Below are positions 55,844 through 64,000 of a DNA stretch of 64,000 bases, one piece after another. The stretch is from Bradyrhizobium semiaridum (lineage in GTDB: Bacteria > Pseudomonadota > Alphaproteobacteria > Rhizobiales > Xanthobacteraceae): NCBI RefSeq assembly GCF_020329505.1, contig NZ_JAGKJJ010000012.1:1-64000 (forward strand), in the 5' to 3' direction. Numbering within the stretch: position 1 is the stretch's first letter; each line of letters opens with the position of its first letter. The position numbers and the translations under genes were made by a program. Under the pieces are notes generated by a model. It was not told where the DNA came from and did no database searches. It saw only the letters and a list, made by a program, of their open reading frames with translations.

Positions 55844-56509
55844 ATGCTGACGGTTCATCATCTCAACAATTCCCGCTCGCAGCGCGTGCTGTGGCTGCTC
55901 GAGGAATTGGGCGTGCCCTACGAGATCGTGCGCTATCAGCGGCAGCCCGACATGCGCGCGCCGAAGGAGCTGCGCGCGATCCATCCGCTCGGCAAGTCGC
56001 CCGTCATTACCGACAACGGCAACACGGTCGCCGAATCCGGTGCGATCCTCGACTACGTCATCAACACCTACGGCAATGGGCGGCTGATCCCGCAGGCCGA
56101 TACGCCGGAGCGGCTGCGCTTTACCTATTGGCTGCATTATGCCGAGGGCTCGGCGATGACGCCGCTGCTGCTGAAACTGCTGTTCAACCTGATGCCGAAG
56201 CGCGCCCCGGCGCTGCTGCGTCCCTTGGTGCGCAAGGTGTCCAACACCGCGCTGACCACGCTGGTCAACCCGCAGATCAAGCAGCACATGGCCTATTGGG
56301 AAAGCGAGCTCGGCAGGAGCGAGTGGTTCGCCGGCAATGAATTTTCCGGCGCCGACATCCAGATGAGCTTTCCGCTCGAAGCCGCCGCGGCGCGCGGCGG
56401 GCTCGAGGACGGCCATCCCAGATGCATCGCGTTCCTCGAACGGATTCACGCCCGCCCGGCCTATGCGCGGGCGCTGGAGAAGGGGGGACCGTACCAGGTC
56501 GGCCGGTAG
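55844..56509 (+). CDS. glutathione S-transferase family protein
   Basis: 221 residues. The N-terminal thioredoxin-like domain reads HHLNNSRSQRVLWLLEELGV, with the likely glutathione-activating serine early (SRSQR). IHPLGKSPVITDNGNTVAES carries the glutathione cis-proline and contact residues. The C-terminal helical domain follows. It looks complete and monocistronic. Its substrate is unknown. Confidence 0.92.
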   Translation: MLTVHHLNNSRSQRVLWLLEELGVPYEIVRYQRQPDMRAPKELRAIHPLGKSPVITDNGNTVAESGAILDYVINTYGNGRLIPQADTPERLRFTYWLHYAEGSAMTPLLLKLLFNLMPKRAPALLRPLVRKVSNTALTTLVNPQIKQHMAYWESELGRSEWFAGNEFSGADIQMSFPLEAAAARGGLEDGHPRCIAFLERIHARPAYARALEKGGPYQVGR

Positions 56510-56511
56510 GA

Positions 56512-56757
56512 TCATCGCGGCAGCTCGACCAGCGGCAGCAGCCGCGAATCCGCCAGCGCCGCGGTGCGATGTCCGATGCCGGCGAGATAGGCCTCCGCCA
56601 CCGCGAAGGCGAGGAACGCGCCGCGGCTCTTCTGCCGGATCAGCATTGCGCGGTCCCAGCGCTCGCCCTGCGGCCCGATCAGGAATGGGCCGCCTTCGCC
56701 CATGAACATGAGGTCGCCGCCGCTCCGCCGCAGCAAATCGGCAAGTGATGCAGCTTT
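56512..56757 (-). pseudogene. C-terminal remnant of a small DUF1330-like protein
   Basis: The leftward frame, open from a TAA near 56757, encodes about 81 residues with FLIGPQGERWDRAMLIRQKS, then FLAFAVAEAYLAGIGHRTAA and LADSRLLPLVE. No ATG precedes the conserved part; only TTG 56736 could serve. I recall similar C-termini in 100-130-residue DUF1330-type proteins of the group. It looks truncated at its 5' end and is probably non-functional. Confidence 0.45.
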
Positions 56758-56825
56758 TTACCCGGGTCTAATTGCTCTGTCAATAATACCTGGATATAAA
56801 TGGCGACACACGAAAGGAAGCCGCC

Positions 56826-57161
56826 ATGAAGACCGAAAGCCGCAGGCTTGCCATCGCCGACTACAAGAAGCGCCCGAGCGTCGCCGGCGTGTTCGCGATC
56901 CGCTGCCGCGCGAGCGGCGAGGTCTGGGTCGGGACGGCGCTCGACCTTGACAAGATCCAGAACCGCATCTGGTTCACGCTGCGGATGGGCGATCATCGCA
57001 ACGCCGAGCTGCAGCACGCGTGGTCGGCGCATGGGGCGGCGAGCTTCACGCTCGAAACCCTCGAGCGCATCGAGGACGAGGAGCTCGCCTACGTCCGCGA
57101 CACGCTGCTCAAGGAGCGCGTGCAGCACTGGCGCGCGGCGTTGAAGGCGGCGGCGGTGTAG
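56826..57161 (+). CDS. GIY-YIG nuclease family protein
   Basis: 111 residues. The GIY-YIG pattern is relaxed: GVFAIRC in the first strand and GEVWVGTA in the second. The likely catalytic arginine is in LDLDKIQNRIWFTLRMGDHR, and the C-terminal glutamate is in FTLETLERIEDEE. Stand-alone members of this size occur widely in Rhizobiales, and their role is unknown; DNA repair or mobile-element decay is possible. The upstream 315 bases hold only the DUF1330-like remnant. Confidence 0.82.
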   Translation: MKTESRRLAIADYKKRPSVAGVFAIRCRASGEVWVGTALDLDKIQNRIWFTLRMGDHRNAELQHAWSAHGAASFTLETLERIEDEELAYVRDTLLKERVQHWRAALKAAAV

Positions 57162-57207
57162 TCGCGCTCTGCGCGATGTTGCGCGCCAGGGACCGCAACT
57201 GCCGGGC

Positions 57208-57345
57208 CCCCTCTCCCTTGTGGGAGAGGGTTGGGGATGAGGGTATCTCGGCGCGTCGTGCGGAGAGATACGCCTCACCCGGATCGCATTTCGCTTCGCT
57301 TCATGCGCTCCGGCCTCTCCCACAAGGGGGGAGGCGAGGTGGAGC
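57208..57345. repeat. palindromic intergenic repeat (family F)
   Basis: CCCCCTCTCCCTTGTGGGAG is mirrored by GGCCTCTCCCACAAGGGGG, with CTCATCC/GATGAG-type inner arms. It lies between the convergent GIY-YIG and MFS genes. Confidence 0.65.
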
Positions 57346-57362
57346 AAGTGGCGCAGTTTTAA

Positions 57363-58661
57363 CTACCCATCCGCATGCAGGACGCGGCCGCGCGTCTCCG
57401 GTAGCGCGTAGGCGGCGAGGAAGAACACGCCGTAGGCCGCCACCGCGAAGATCGCGATCGCATTCGCCAGCGACGTCGTGGTCGAGAGCGCGCCGACCAG
57501 GAACGGAAACAGCGCGCCGATGCCGCGGCCGAAATTGTAGCAGAAGCCCTGGCCGGAGCCGCGCAACCGGGTCGGGTAGAGCTCGGTCAGGAACGCGCCC
57601 ATGCCGGAGAAATAGCCGGAGGCGAAGAAGCCGAGCGGGAAGCCCAGCACCCACAGCACCTCATTGGAAATCGGCAGCTGCGTGTAGAGCAGGACGACTG
57701 CGATGGCGCCGAGCGAGAAGATCAGGAACAGGTTGCGGCGGCCGATGCGGTCGGCGAGCCAGGCGCCGACCAGATAGCCGATGAACGAGCCGATGATCAG
57801 CGTCGCGAGATAGCCGGTCGAGCCGACCACCGACAGCTTGCGCTCGGTGGTGAGGAAGCGCGGCACCCAGAAGGTGACGGCGTAATAGCCGCCCTGCATG
57901 CCGGTGCCGACCAGCGAGGCAAGCAGCGTGGTCTTCAGGATCGGCCCCTGAAAGATCTCCCACAGCGCGGCGGGGCCGCTGCCCGAGCTCTGCTGCTTCG
58001 CCATGGTCGCGGCGGAAATTTCGGGCTCGGTGACGTAGCGGCGGAGATAGAACACCAAGAGCGCCGGCAGCGCGCCGATCACGAACATCCAGCGCCACGC
58101 GCTTTCCGCGGGCAGGATCGAGAACAGCACCGCCTGCGCCAACACCGCAAGGCCCCAGCCGACCGCCCATCCGGACTGCACCGAGCCGACCGCGCGGCCC
58201 CGATATTGCGGCCGGATCGCTTCGCCGATCAGCACCGCGCCGGCCGCCCATTCGCCGCCGAAGCCGAGCCCGAGCAGTGCGCGGGCGATCAAGAGCTGGT
58301 CGAAATTCTGCACCACGGCGCAGACCAGCGAGAAGAACGAGAACCAGATGATGGTGATCTGCAGCGTCTTCACCCGCCCGATGCGGTCGGAAAAATAGCC
58401 GCCGAGCCAGCCGCCGACGGCGGACGCCAGCAGCGTCACCGTGCCCGCAAGGCCCGCGGTGCCGGCATCGACCTTCCACAATGTGATGATGGTGCCGATG
58501 ACGAGCGGATAGATCATGAAATCCATGCCGTCGAGCGTCCAGCCCGAGGCGCAGGCCCAGAAGGTGTGCCGCTCCTTGTTGTTCATGTCGCGATAGAAGG
58601 CGAGGAGGCTGGTGTCCTCGATCTCGGCGACTTCGATCGGTTTGGATTCGGTCGTGCTCAT
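57363..58661 (-). CDS. MFS transporter (metabolite:H+ symporter type)
   Basis: 432 residues from ATG 58661, with about 12 membrane helices. The loop 2-3 MFS motif reads GGYFSDRIGRVKTLQ, and the loop 8-9 counterpart is LADRIGRRNLFL. The segments ACASGWTLDGMDFMIYPLVI and GLGFGGEWAAGAVLIGEAI recall the sialate/aromatic-acid:proton symporter group. The substrate is unknown. The longer frame to 58799 is excluded because it lacks family similarity. It lies about 145 bases beyond the ggt stop, in the same direction. Confidence 0.88.
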   Translation of the reverse strand: MSTTESKPIEVAEIEDTSLLAFYRDMNNKERHTFWACASGWTLDGMDFMIYPLVIGTIITLWKVDAGTAGLAGTVTLLASAVGGWLGGYFSDRIGRVKTLQITIIWFSFFSLVCAVVQNFDQLLIARALLGLGFGGEWAAGAVLIGEAIRPQYRGRAVGSVQSGWAVGWGLAVLAQAVLFSILPAESAWRWMFVIGALPALLVFYLRRYVTEPEISAATMAKQQSSGSGPAALWEIFQGPILKTTLLASLVGTGMQGGYYAVTFWVPRFLTTERKLSVVGSTGYLATLIIGSFIGYLVGAWLADRIGRRNLFLIFSLGAIAVVLLYTQLPISNEVLWVLGFPLGFFASGYFSGMGAFLTELYPTRLRGSGQGFCYNFGRGIGALFPFLVGALSTTTSLANAIAIFAVAAYGVFFLAAYALPETRGRVLHADG

Positions 58662-58806
58662 GCGCGTTCCCGGTGATTTCGTCACCAGCTCTTGAAACAC
58701 GCGGCCGGCTGTGCGCGAAGGCCGGCAACTTAGCGCGATGCACGGGGAGGGCAAAGGCGCAATCGCGCCGTGCCCACCCCGCGGGCGTTCATTCGGCAAA
58801 CTGCAC

Positions 58807-60552
58807 TTATTGCCCGGCGGCTTGCGAGCCGCGCGTGCGCGGATCGGGCGCGCCGAGCAGGCCGTTCGGCGTGACGAGGATCGAGTTGGCCGAGGAGTAG
58901 CCGAGCGGCTCGACCAGCTTGTGGCCCTTCTCCTTCAACTCGGTGAGCACCTCGTCGGGAAAGCCGCGTTCGATGCGGACCTCGTCGGGCAGCCATTGGT
59001 GATGCACCCGCGGCGCCGCCACGGCGGCGGCGATGTCCATCTTGTAGTCGATCATGTCGACGACGATCTGGGTCACCGCCGAGATGATGCGGCTGCCGCC
59101 GGGCGAGCCCGTCACCAGCACGACCTTGCCGTCCTTGAGCACGATGGTCGGCGACATCGACGACAGCGGACGCTTGCCGGGGCCCGGCAGGTTGGCCTCG
59201 AAGCCGACCAGGCCGAAGGCGTTGGCGGCGCCCGGTGCGGCGGTGAAATCGTCGAGCTCGTTGTTGAGCAGCACGCCGGTGCCCTCGGCCACCAGGCCGA
59301 CGCCGTAGGGGAAGTTCAGCGTGTAGGTGTTGCTGACCGCGTTGCCCATGGCATCGACCACGGAATAGTGCGTGGTGTTGTCGCCCTCGCGCGGCGGCTT
59401 CGCGTTCTGCACGTCGGTCCACGGCGTGGCGCGGGCCAGATCGATGGTCGCGCGCTGCTTGGCGGCGTAATCCTTCGCGATCAAGAGCTGCGTCGGCGCA
59501 TCGACGAAAGCGGGGTCGCCGAGATAGCGCGCGCGATCGGCATAGGCGCGCTTCATCGCCTCGAGCATCACATGCAGCGAAGCCGCCGAGCCCTGCTTGT
59601 AGTCCGACATCGGAAATCCCTCGAGGATGTTGAGGATCTCCAGCAGCACGACGCCGCCGGAGGACGGCTGCGGCATCGAGACGACGTCATAGCCGCGGTA
59701 GCTGCCGCGGATCGGCGTGCGGATCACCGGCTGATAGGCTTTCAGATCGTCCGACGTGATGATGCCGCCGGCGTTGCCGATGCCCTTGACCAGCTTGTCG
59801 GCGACCGCGCCCTCATAGAAGCCGCGCGGACCCTGCTCGGCGATCGCCGTCAGCACGGCTGCGAGATCCCCCTGGATCAGCCGGTCGCCCTCGCGCAGCG
59901 GCGCGCCGTCGGCACGGGAGAAGCTCTTGGCGGAATTCGGCCAGCGCGACATGCGGCGGTACATGTCGCCCAGCGTATCCGATATGTCGTCGGTGACGAT
60001 GAAGCCGTCGCGCGCCAGTTCGATCGCAGGCTTGAGAATTTCCGCCAGGGTGAAATGTCCGGAACCGTATTTCTGCAGCGCCAGCGCGAGGCCCGCGACC
60101 GTGCCGGGCACGCCGATGGCGAGCGCGGAATTGCGCGACTTGTCGGGATCGGGCTTGCCCTCGGCGCCGAGGAACATGTCGCGCGTCGCGGCCTGCGGCG
60201 CGGTCTCACGATAGTCGATCGCGATGTCCTCATTGCTCTTGGCCAGATGAATCACCATGAAGCCGCCGCCGCCGATATTGCCGGCGCGCGGATAGGTCAC
60301 CGCCATCGCAAAGCCGGTGGCGACCGCAGCGTCGACCGCGTTGCCGCCCTGCCGCAGGATGTCGGCGCCGACCTCAGCGGCGAGCCGCTCCTGCGCCACC
60401 ACCATGCCGTTTTCGGCAAAGACGCTGCGCAGCGCATCGGCAGCGGGCGGCGCGTAGAAGCGGCGCTGTTCCTGGCTGAACGCCGGTACGGACAGACCAG
60501 TCAGAAGCAGCGCGGCAAACAGCCGCCGCGATATCATTGCCGTCAGCGCCAT
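58807..60552 (-). CDS. ggt: gamma-glutamyltransferase
   Basis: 581 residues from ATG 60552. A signal peptide ends around SVPAFSQEQ, so it is periplasmic. The enzyme cleaves the gamma-glutamyl bond of glutathione or transfers it. It is made as a precursor that cleaves itself before the nucleophile, here T393 in NTTHYSVVD. NIGGGGFMVIHL and MSPTIVLKDGKVVLVTGSPG complete the active site. The large and small subunits are both intact. The frame further upstream overlaps the divergent MFS gene and was rejected. Confidence 0.94.
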   Translation of the reverse strand: MALTAMISRRLFAALLLTGLSVPAFSQEQRRFYAPPAADALRSVFAENGMVVAQERLAAEVGADILRQGGNAVDAAVATGFAMAVTYPRAGNIGGGGFMVIHLAKSNEDIAIDYRETAPQAATRDMFLGAEGKPDPDKSRNSALAIGVPGTVAGLALALQKYGSGHFTLAEILKPAIELARDGFIVTDDISDTLGDMYRRMSRWPNSAKSFSRADGAPLREGDRLIQGDLAAVLTAIAEQGPRGFYEGAVADKLVKGIGNAGGIITSDDLKAYQPVIRTPIRGSYRGYDVVSMPQPSSGGVVLLEILNILEGFPMSDYKQGSAASLHVMLEAMKRAYADRARYLGDPAFVDAPTQLLIAKDYAAKQRATIDLARATPWTDVQNAKPPREGDNTTHYSVVDAMGNAVSNTYTLNFPYGVGLVAEGTGVLLNNELDDFTAAPGAANAFGLVGFEANLPGPGKRPLSSMSPTIVLKDGKVVLVTGSPGGSRIISAVTQIVVDMIDYKMDIAAAVAAPRVHHQWLPDEVRIERGFPDEVLTELKEKGHKLVEPLGYSSANSILVTPNGLLGAPDPRTRGSQAAGQ

Positions 60553-60689
60553 CGAAAGTCCGCCTTGTCTGGGAGTCCTGCCCTGTTCATCACCGGTGTG
60601 ACATTTGCAAAACAAGCTCATGCTATATGGGAACGAGTCGGACAGGCAAAACGCCTGTTTGTGAGACGGCTTGGGGACTTTCCTTGGCA

Positions 60690-62069
60690 ATGACAGCGAC
60701 AATGCAAGCCGATACCGGTCACGCGAAGGCCTATCCGGGCCGCGCCGCCGTCGTCAGCTGGATCTTCTTCGATTGGGCCGCACAGCCATACTTCACGCTG
60801 ATCACGACCTTCGTCTTCGCGCCCTATTTCGCGGCGTTCGTCGCGCCGGATCCGGCGAGCGGGCAGGCGCTATGGGGCTTTGCCACCGCCGCCGCGGGGC
60901 TTGCGATCGCGCTGCTGTCGCCGGTGCTGGGTGCGATCGCCGATGCCAGCGGCCGGCGCAAGCCGTGGATCGCGGGCTTCGGTGCGCTGCTGGTGATCGG
61001 TGCCAGTGCGATGTGGATCGGCAAGCCGGGCAATCCCGATGTCATCCCGGCGCTGCTGCTCGCCTATGCGATCGCCAGCGTCGGCGTCGAGTTCGCCACC
61101 GTATTCAACAATGCGATGATGCCGACGCTGGTGCCGCCGGACAAGATCGGGCGCCTGTCCGGCACTGGCTGGGCCACGGGCTATGTCGGCGGCATCTTGA
61201 GTCTCGTCCTGGTGCTCGGCTTCCTCGCCGCCAATGCCGCGACCGGCCGCACCCTGTTTGGCCTGACGCCGCTGTTCGGGCTCGATCCCGTCACGCATGC
61301 CGGCGACCGCATCACCGGACCGCTGACCGGGCTGTGGTTCGTGATCTTCGTGGCGCCGCTGTTCCTGTTCACGCCGGATTATCCGGCCAAGCGGCCGATC
61401 CGCGAGGCGCTCGGCGAGGGGCTGCGCGAATTGCGCGGGTCGCTCGCGAGCCTGCCGCAGCAGAAATCGATGGCGCGGTTTCTCTTGGCCAACATGATCT
61501 ACACCGACGGGCTGATCTCGCTGTTCGCGTTCGGCGGCATCTATGCCGCCGGCACCTTCGGCTGGGACACCATCCGCATCGGCAGCTTCGGCATCATCCT
61601 TGCAATCGCCGGCACGTTCGGTGCCTGGCTCGGCGGCAAGCTCGACGATGCGCTGGGGCCGAAGCGCGTGATCGCCGGAAGTCTCTCGATCCTGTTGCTT
61701 GCGGTCATCGTGATCCTGACGGTGAACAAGGATTCCATCCTGTTCATTCCGGTCGCGCCGCCGGTACCGGGCGGTCCGCTGTTCGCCGGCGCTGCCGAAC
61801 GCGCCTACATCGTATTGGGCTGCCTGATCGGCGCTGCCGGCGGACCGATGCAGGCGGCCTCGCGCACGCTCCTCATTCGCCTGGCGCCGAAGGATCGCAT
61901 CGGACAGTATTTCGGCCTGTTCGCGCTGACCGGAAAAGTGACGTCGTTCATTGGTCCGCTGCTGATCGGCGCGATCACGGCCGCCACCGCGAGCCAAAAG
62001 GCCGGCATGGCGGTGCTGGTGGTGTTCTTCCTGCTCGGGCTGGCGCTGCTGGCCCGGGTGCGGGCGTAA
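60690..62069 (+). CDS. MFS transporter, UMF1 / Atg22-like family
   Basis: 459 residues from ATG 60690, with about 12 membrane helices. The start [20 protein letters not shown] and the loop [14 protein letters not shown] are typical for the UMF1 family, named for the yeast vacuolar amino-acid effluxer Atg22. The bacterial substrates are unknown. It is divergent from ggt with about 140 bases between the starts. Co-regulation in peptide or amino-acid salvage is possible but not shown. Confidence 0.88.
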   Translation: MTATMQADTGHAKAYPGRAAVVSWIFFDWAAQPYFTLITTFVFAPYFAAFVAPDPASGQALWGFATAAAGLAIALLSPVLGAIADASGRRKPWIAGFGALLVIGASAMWIGKPGNPDVIPALLLAYAIASVGVEFATVFNNAMMPTLVPPDKIGRLSGTGWATGYVGGILSLVLVLGFLAANAATGRTLFGLTPLFGLDPVTHAGDRITGPLTGLWFVIFVAPLFLFTPDYPAKRPIREALGEGLRELRGSLASLPQQKSMARFLLANMIYTDGLISLFAFGGIYAAGTFGWDTIRIGSFGIILAIAGTFGAWLGGKLDDALGPKRVIAGSLSILLLAVIVILTVNKDSILFIPVAPPVPGGPLFAGAAERAYIVLGCLIGAAGGPMQAASRTLLIRLAPKDRIGQYFGLFALTGKVTSFIGPLLIGAITAATASQKAGMAVLVVFFLLGLALLARVRA

Positions 62070-62078
62070 CCACGACCT

Positions 62079-62106
62079 CGTCGTCCCGGCCTTCGCCGGG
62101 ACGACG
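62079..62106. terminator. bidirectional hairpin between convergent UMF1 and purH genes
   Basis: CGTCGTCCCGGC (62079-62090) is a perfect inverted repeat of GCCGGGACGACG (62095-62106) with a CTTC loop. It has no T-run. Confidence 0.6.
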
Positions 62107-62117
62107 ATGTTGAGACG

Positions 62118-63710
62118 TCAGTGCCGGAAATGCCTGGTGCCGGTGAACACCATGGCGATGCCGTGCTCGTCGGCGGCCTTGATCACCTCGTCGTCGCGCA
62201 TCGAGCCGCCGGGCTGGATCACCGCGGTGGCGCCGGCCTCGATGCAGGCCAGCATGCCGTCGGCGAACGGGAAGAACGCATCGGAAGCGACTACCGAGCC
62301 CTTGGTCAGCGGCTCGGCGAGCTTCAGCTCGGCCGCCGCATCCAGCGCCTTGCGCGCGGCGATGCGCGCCGAATCGACCCGGCTCATCTGACCGGCGCCG
62401 ATGCCGACGGTGGCGAGGTCCTTGGCGTAGATGATGGTGTTCGACTTGACGTGTTTTGCAACCCGGAAGGCGAATTTCAGGTCGCGCAGCTCGGCATCGG
62501 TCGGAGCGCGCTTGGTCGCGACCTTGATGTCCATGTCGTCGACCACGGCATTGTCGCGGCTCTGCACCAGCAGGCCGCCGGCGACGGTCTTGGCGGTGAG
62601 CCCGACCGCGCGCGGATTCGGCAGACCGCCGGCCAGCAGAAGCCGCAGATTGCGCCGGCCGGCGATGATCGCGATCGCCTCCTCCGTCGCGTCGGGCGCG
62701 ATGATCACCTCGGTGAAGATGCCGATCATGGCGCGTGCCGCTTCCGCGTCGAGCGTGCGGTTGACGGCGATGATGCCGCCATAGGCCGAGGTGGAATCGC
62801 AGGCCAGCGCGCTGCGGTAGGCGGTGGCGAGATCGGGCCCCTCGGCGACGCCGCAGGGGTTGGCGTGCTTGACGATGACGCAGGCCGCAGTGCGCTGCGG
62901 ATCGAACTCGCCGACGCATTCATAGGCGGCGTCGGTGTCGTTGATGTTGTTGTAGGACAGTTCCTTGCCCTGCAGCTGGCGCGCGGTGGCGACGCCCGGC
63001 CGCTTCTCCGGCGTGGCGTAGAATGCCGCGGTCTGGTGCGGGTTCTCGCCGTAGCGTAGCGACTGGATCAGCTTGCCGCCGAAAGCGCGGAAGTCCGGCG
63101 CCGTGGTGTCGAGCTGCACGGCAAACCAGTTCGAGATCGCGGCGTCATAGGCCGCGGTGCGCGCATAGGCCTTCGCGGCGAGCCGCCGGCGCAGCCCGAG
63201 CGAGGTCGCGCCCTTGTGCGCGGTGAGCTCCTCGAGCACGGCGGAATAGTCGCTCGCCTCGACCACGACGGCGACGTCGTCATGGTTCTTGGCCGCGGCG
63301 CGGATCATCGCGGGGCCGCCGATGTCGATGTTCTCGATGCACTCCTCGAAGGGCGCGCCTTTGTCGACGGTAGCCTCGAACGGGTAGAGATTGACGACCA
63401 GGAGATCGATCGGCGCGATGCCGTGCGCGGCCATCGCCGATGCATGCTCCTTGTTGTCGCGGATCGCGAGCAGGCCGCCATGCACCTTCGGATGCAGCGT
63501 CTTGACCCGGCCGTCCATCATCTCGGGAAAGCCGGTCAGTTCGGAGACGTCCTTCACCTTCAGCCCGGCCGCCGCGATCGCCTTGGCGGTGCCGCCGGTC
63601 GAGACCAGCTCGACGCCATGGTCGGACAGCGCCTTGGCGAAATCGAGCAGTCCGGTCTTGTCGGAAACGGACAACAGAGCGCGGGTCACGCGGCGAAGCT
63701 GTTCGGTCAT
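62118..63710 (-). CDS. purH: bifunctional AICAR formyltransferase / IMP cyclohydrolase
   Basis: 530 residues from ATG 63710. It carries out the last two steps of de novo IMP synthesis. The N-terminal cyclohydrolase (MGS-like) domain has [24 protein letters not shown] and [16 protein letters not shown]. The C-terminal formyltransferase has the catalytic Lys-His pair in [13 protein letters not shown] and ends with [20 protein letters not shown]. The length is standard. The open frame beyond 63710 lacks similarity and was excluded. Confidence 0.97.
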   Translation of the reverse strand: MTEQLRRVTRALLSVSDKTGLLDFAKALSDHGVELVSTGGTAKAIAAAGLKVKDVSELTGFPEMMDGRVKTLHPKVHGGLLAIRDNKEHASAMAAHGIAPIDLLVVNLYPFEATVDKGAPFEECIENIDIGGPAMIRAAAKNHDDVAVVVEASDYSAVLEELTAHKGATSLGLRRRLAAKAYARTAAYDAAISNWFAVQLDTTAPDFRAFGGKLIQSLRYGENPHQTAAFYATPEKRPGVATARQLQGKELSYNNINDTDAAYECVGEFDPQRTAACVIVKHANPCGVAEGPDLATAYRSALACDSTSAYGGIIAVNRTLDAEAARAMIGIFTEVIIAPDATEEAIAIIAGRRNLRLLLAGGLPNPRAVGLTAKTVAGGLLVQSRDNAVVDDMDIKVATKRAPTDAELRDLKFAFRVAKHVKSNTIIYAKDLATVGIGAGQMSRVDSARIAARKALDAAAELKLAEPLTKGSVVASDAFFPFADGMLACIEAGATAVIQPGGSMRDDEVIKAADEHGIAMVFTGTRHFRH

Positions 63711-63884
63711 CTTGGAAAATCCCTGGCTGTTAAGGCAGCCGGGTAGCATGGTTTGGCGGGGACCGAAACCGGTTCCGGACGCCGATTCGCCGGAAATTAC
63801 TCGGTAATTCTGCCCAAATTTCTGCGCGCCACACCCCTCGCCGTCATCCGAGAGGGCGTGAAGCTTTGTCCTCACCCACCGCTG

Positions 63885-64000
63885 TCATCGCCCGGCCTGT
63901 GCGCAATTGGGCACATGGACCGGGCGACCCAGTACGCCGCGGCCTATCGGCTGAATAACGACTGTCTCTGGAATACTGGCGCCCGGTCAAGCCGGGCGAC
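63885..64000. repeat. palindromic intergenic repeat (family K)
   Basis: CGCCCGGCCTGTGCGCAATT, then CGACCCAGTACGCCGCGGCC and CTCTGGAATACTGG, closing with CCGGTCAAGCCGGGCGAC. It shares the core order with 61-172, while its outer arms are exchanged. No gene is seen between purH and the right edge. Confidence 0.7.

Noticed and set aside
58711..60693. Rightward 660-codon open frame over ggt
   Set aside because: It is antisense to gamma-glutamyltransferase and has shadow composition (Arg/His/Asp-rich).

Overview
The window looks like a piece of an alphaproteobacterial chromosome close to the replication origin, most likely Bradyrhizobium or a near relative (Nitrobacteraceae). The grounds are the high GC, the gene order around ppsR-maf-coaE-dnaQ / hemJ-rho-mnmE-mnmG-rsmG-parA-parB, the protein sequences as I remember them from that group, and many short palindromic intergenic repeats of the kind common there. 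No database search was possible, so the taxon is an inference.

Layout. 1-3264: leftward cluster ppsR-maf-coaE-dnaQ. 3265-3708: non-coding gap at the place where Caulobacter and Rickettsia carry oriC; gene direction diverges here. 3709-12146: rightward hemJ, rho, mnmE, mnmG, rsmG, parA and parB, with three near-perfect parS sites in the gaps either side of mnmG. 12217-16416: leftward leuS-lptE-holA operon. 16779-22020: membrane diguanylate cyclase, YggS-like PLP protein, a 2-keto-4-pentenoate hydratase family gene behind a broken L,D-transpeptidase gene, an orphan OmpR-type regulator and a cyclic-nucleotide-binding-domain protein. 22193-27575: exonuclease III, LolA-like protein, an ftsK interrupted by a deletion with frameshift, and a DapC-like aminotransferase. 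27887-33524: DUF4349 lipoprotein, GFA protein and two tandem glnK-amtB pairs. 33813-44186: GYF/DUF898 protein, TesB thioesterase, UbiH-type hydroxylase, Trm112-like protein, a TetR/membrane-protein divergon with two operators, an MHYT-PAS-GGDEF-EAL protein, small secreted and cytochrome b proteins, a LON-domain protein and a thioredoxin-TPR protein.

44572-49943 is the clearest foreign segment. A tRNA-Gly(GCC) gene is followed by about 5.2 kb that ends in a second copy of the tRNA 3' end plus its terminator. Inside are one 1272-residue protein and a decayed IS481-type transposase. The large protein has an N-terminal PD-(D/E)xK-like nuclease segment, a central STAND-type P-loop NTPase and a long C-terminal region predicted to be helical. 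This is the architecture of Avs-type antiphage sensors, and it is the best candidate in the window for an undescribed defence system.

50102-63710 returns to ordinary chromosomal genes: DUF2865 protein, PQQ-type sugar dehydrogenase beside a di-haem cytochrome c, ketopantoate reductase, HCCA-isomerase-like protein, DUF2239 protein, GST, GIY-YIG protein, two MFS transporters, gamma-glutamyltransferase and purH. Long antisense open frames are common because of the GC content and were left out. Several open frames run upstream through palindromic repeats; for those the start was moved to the first codon that fits the family and a ribosome binding site.
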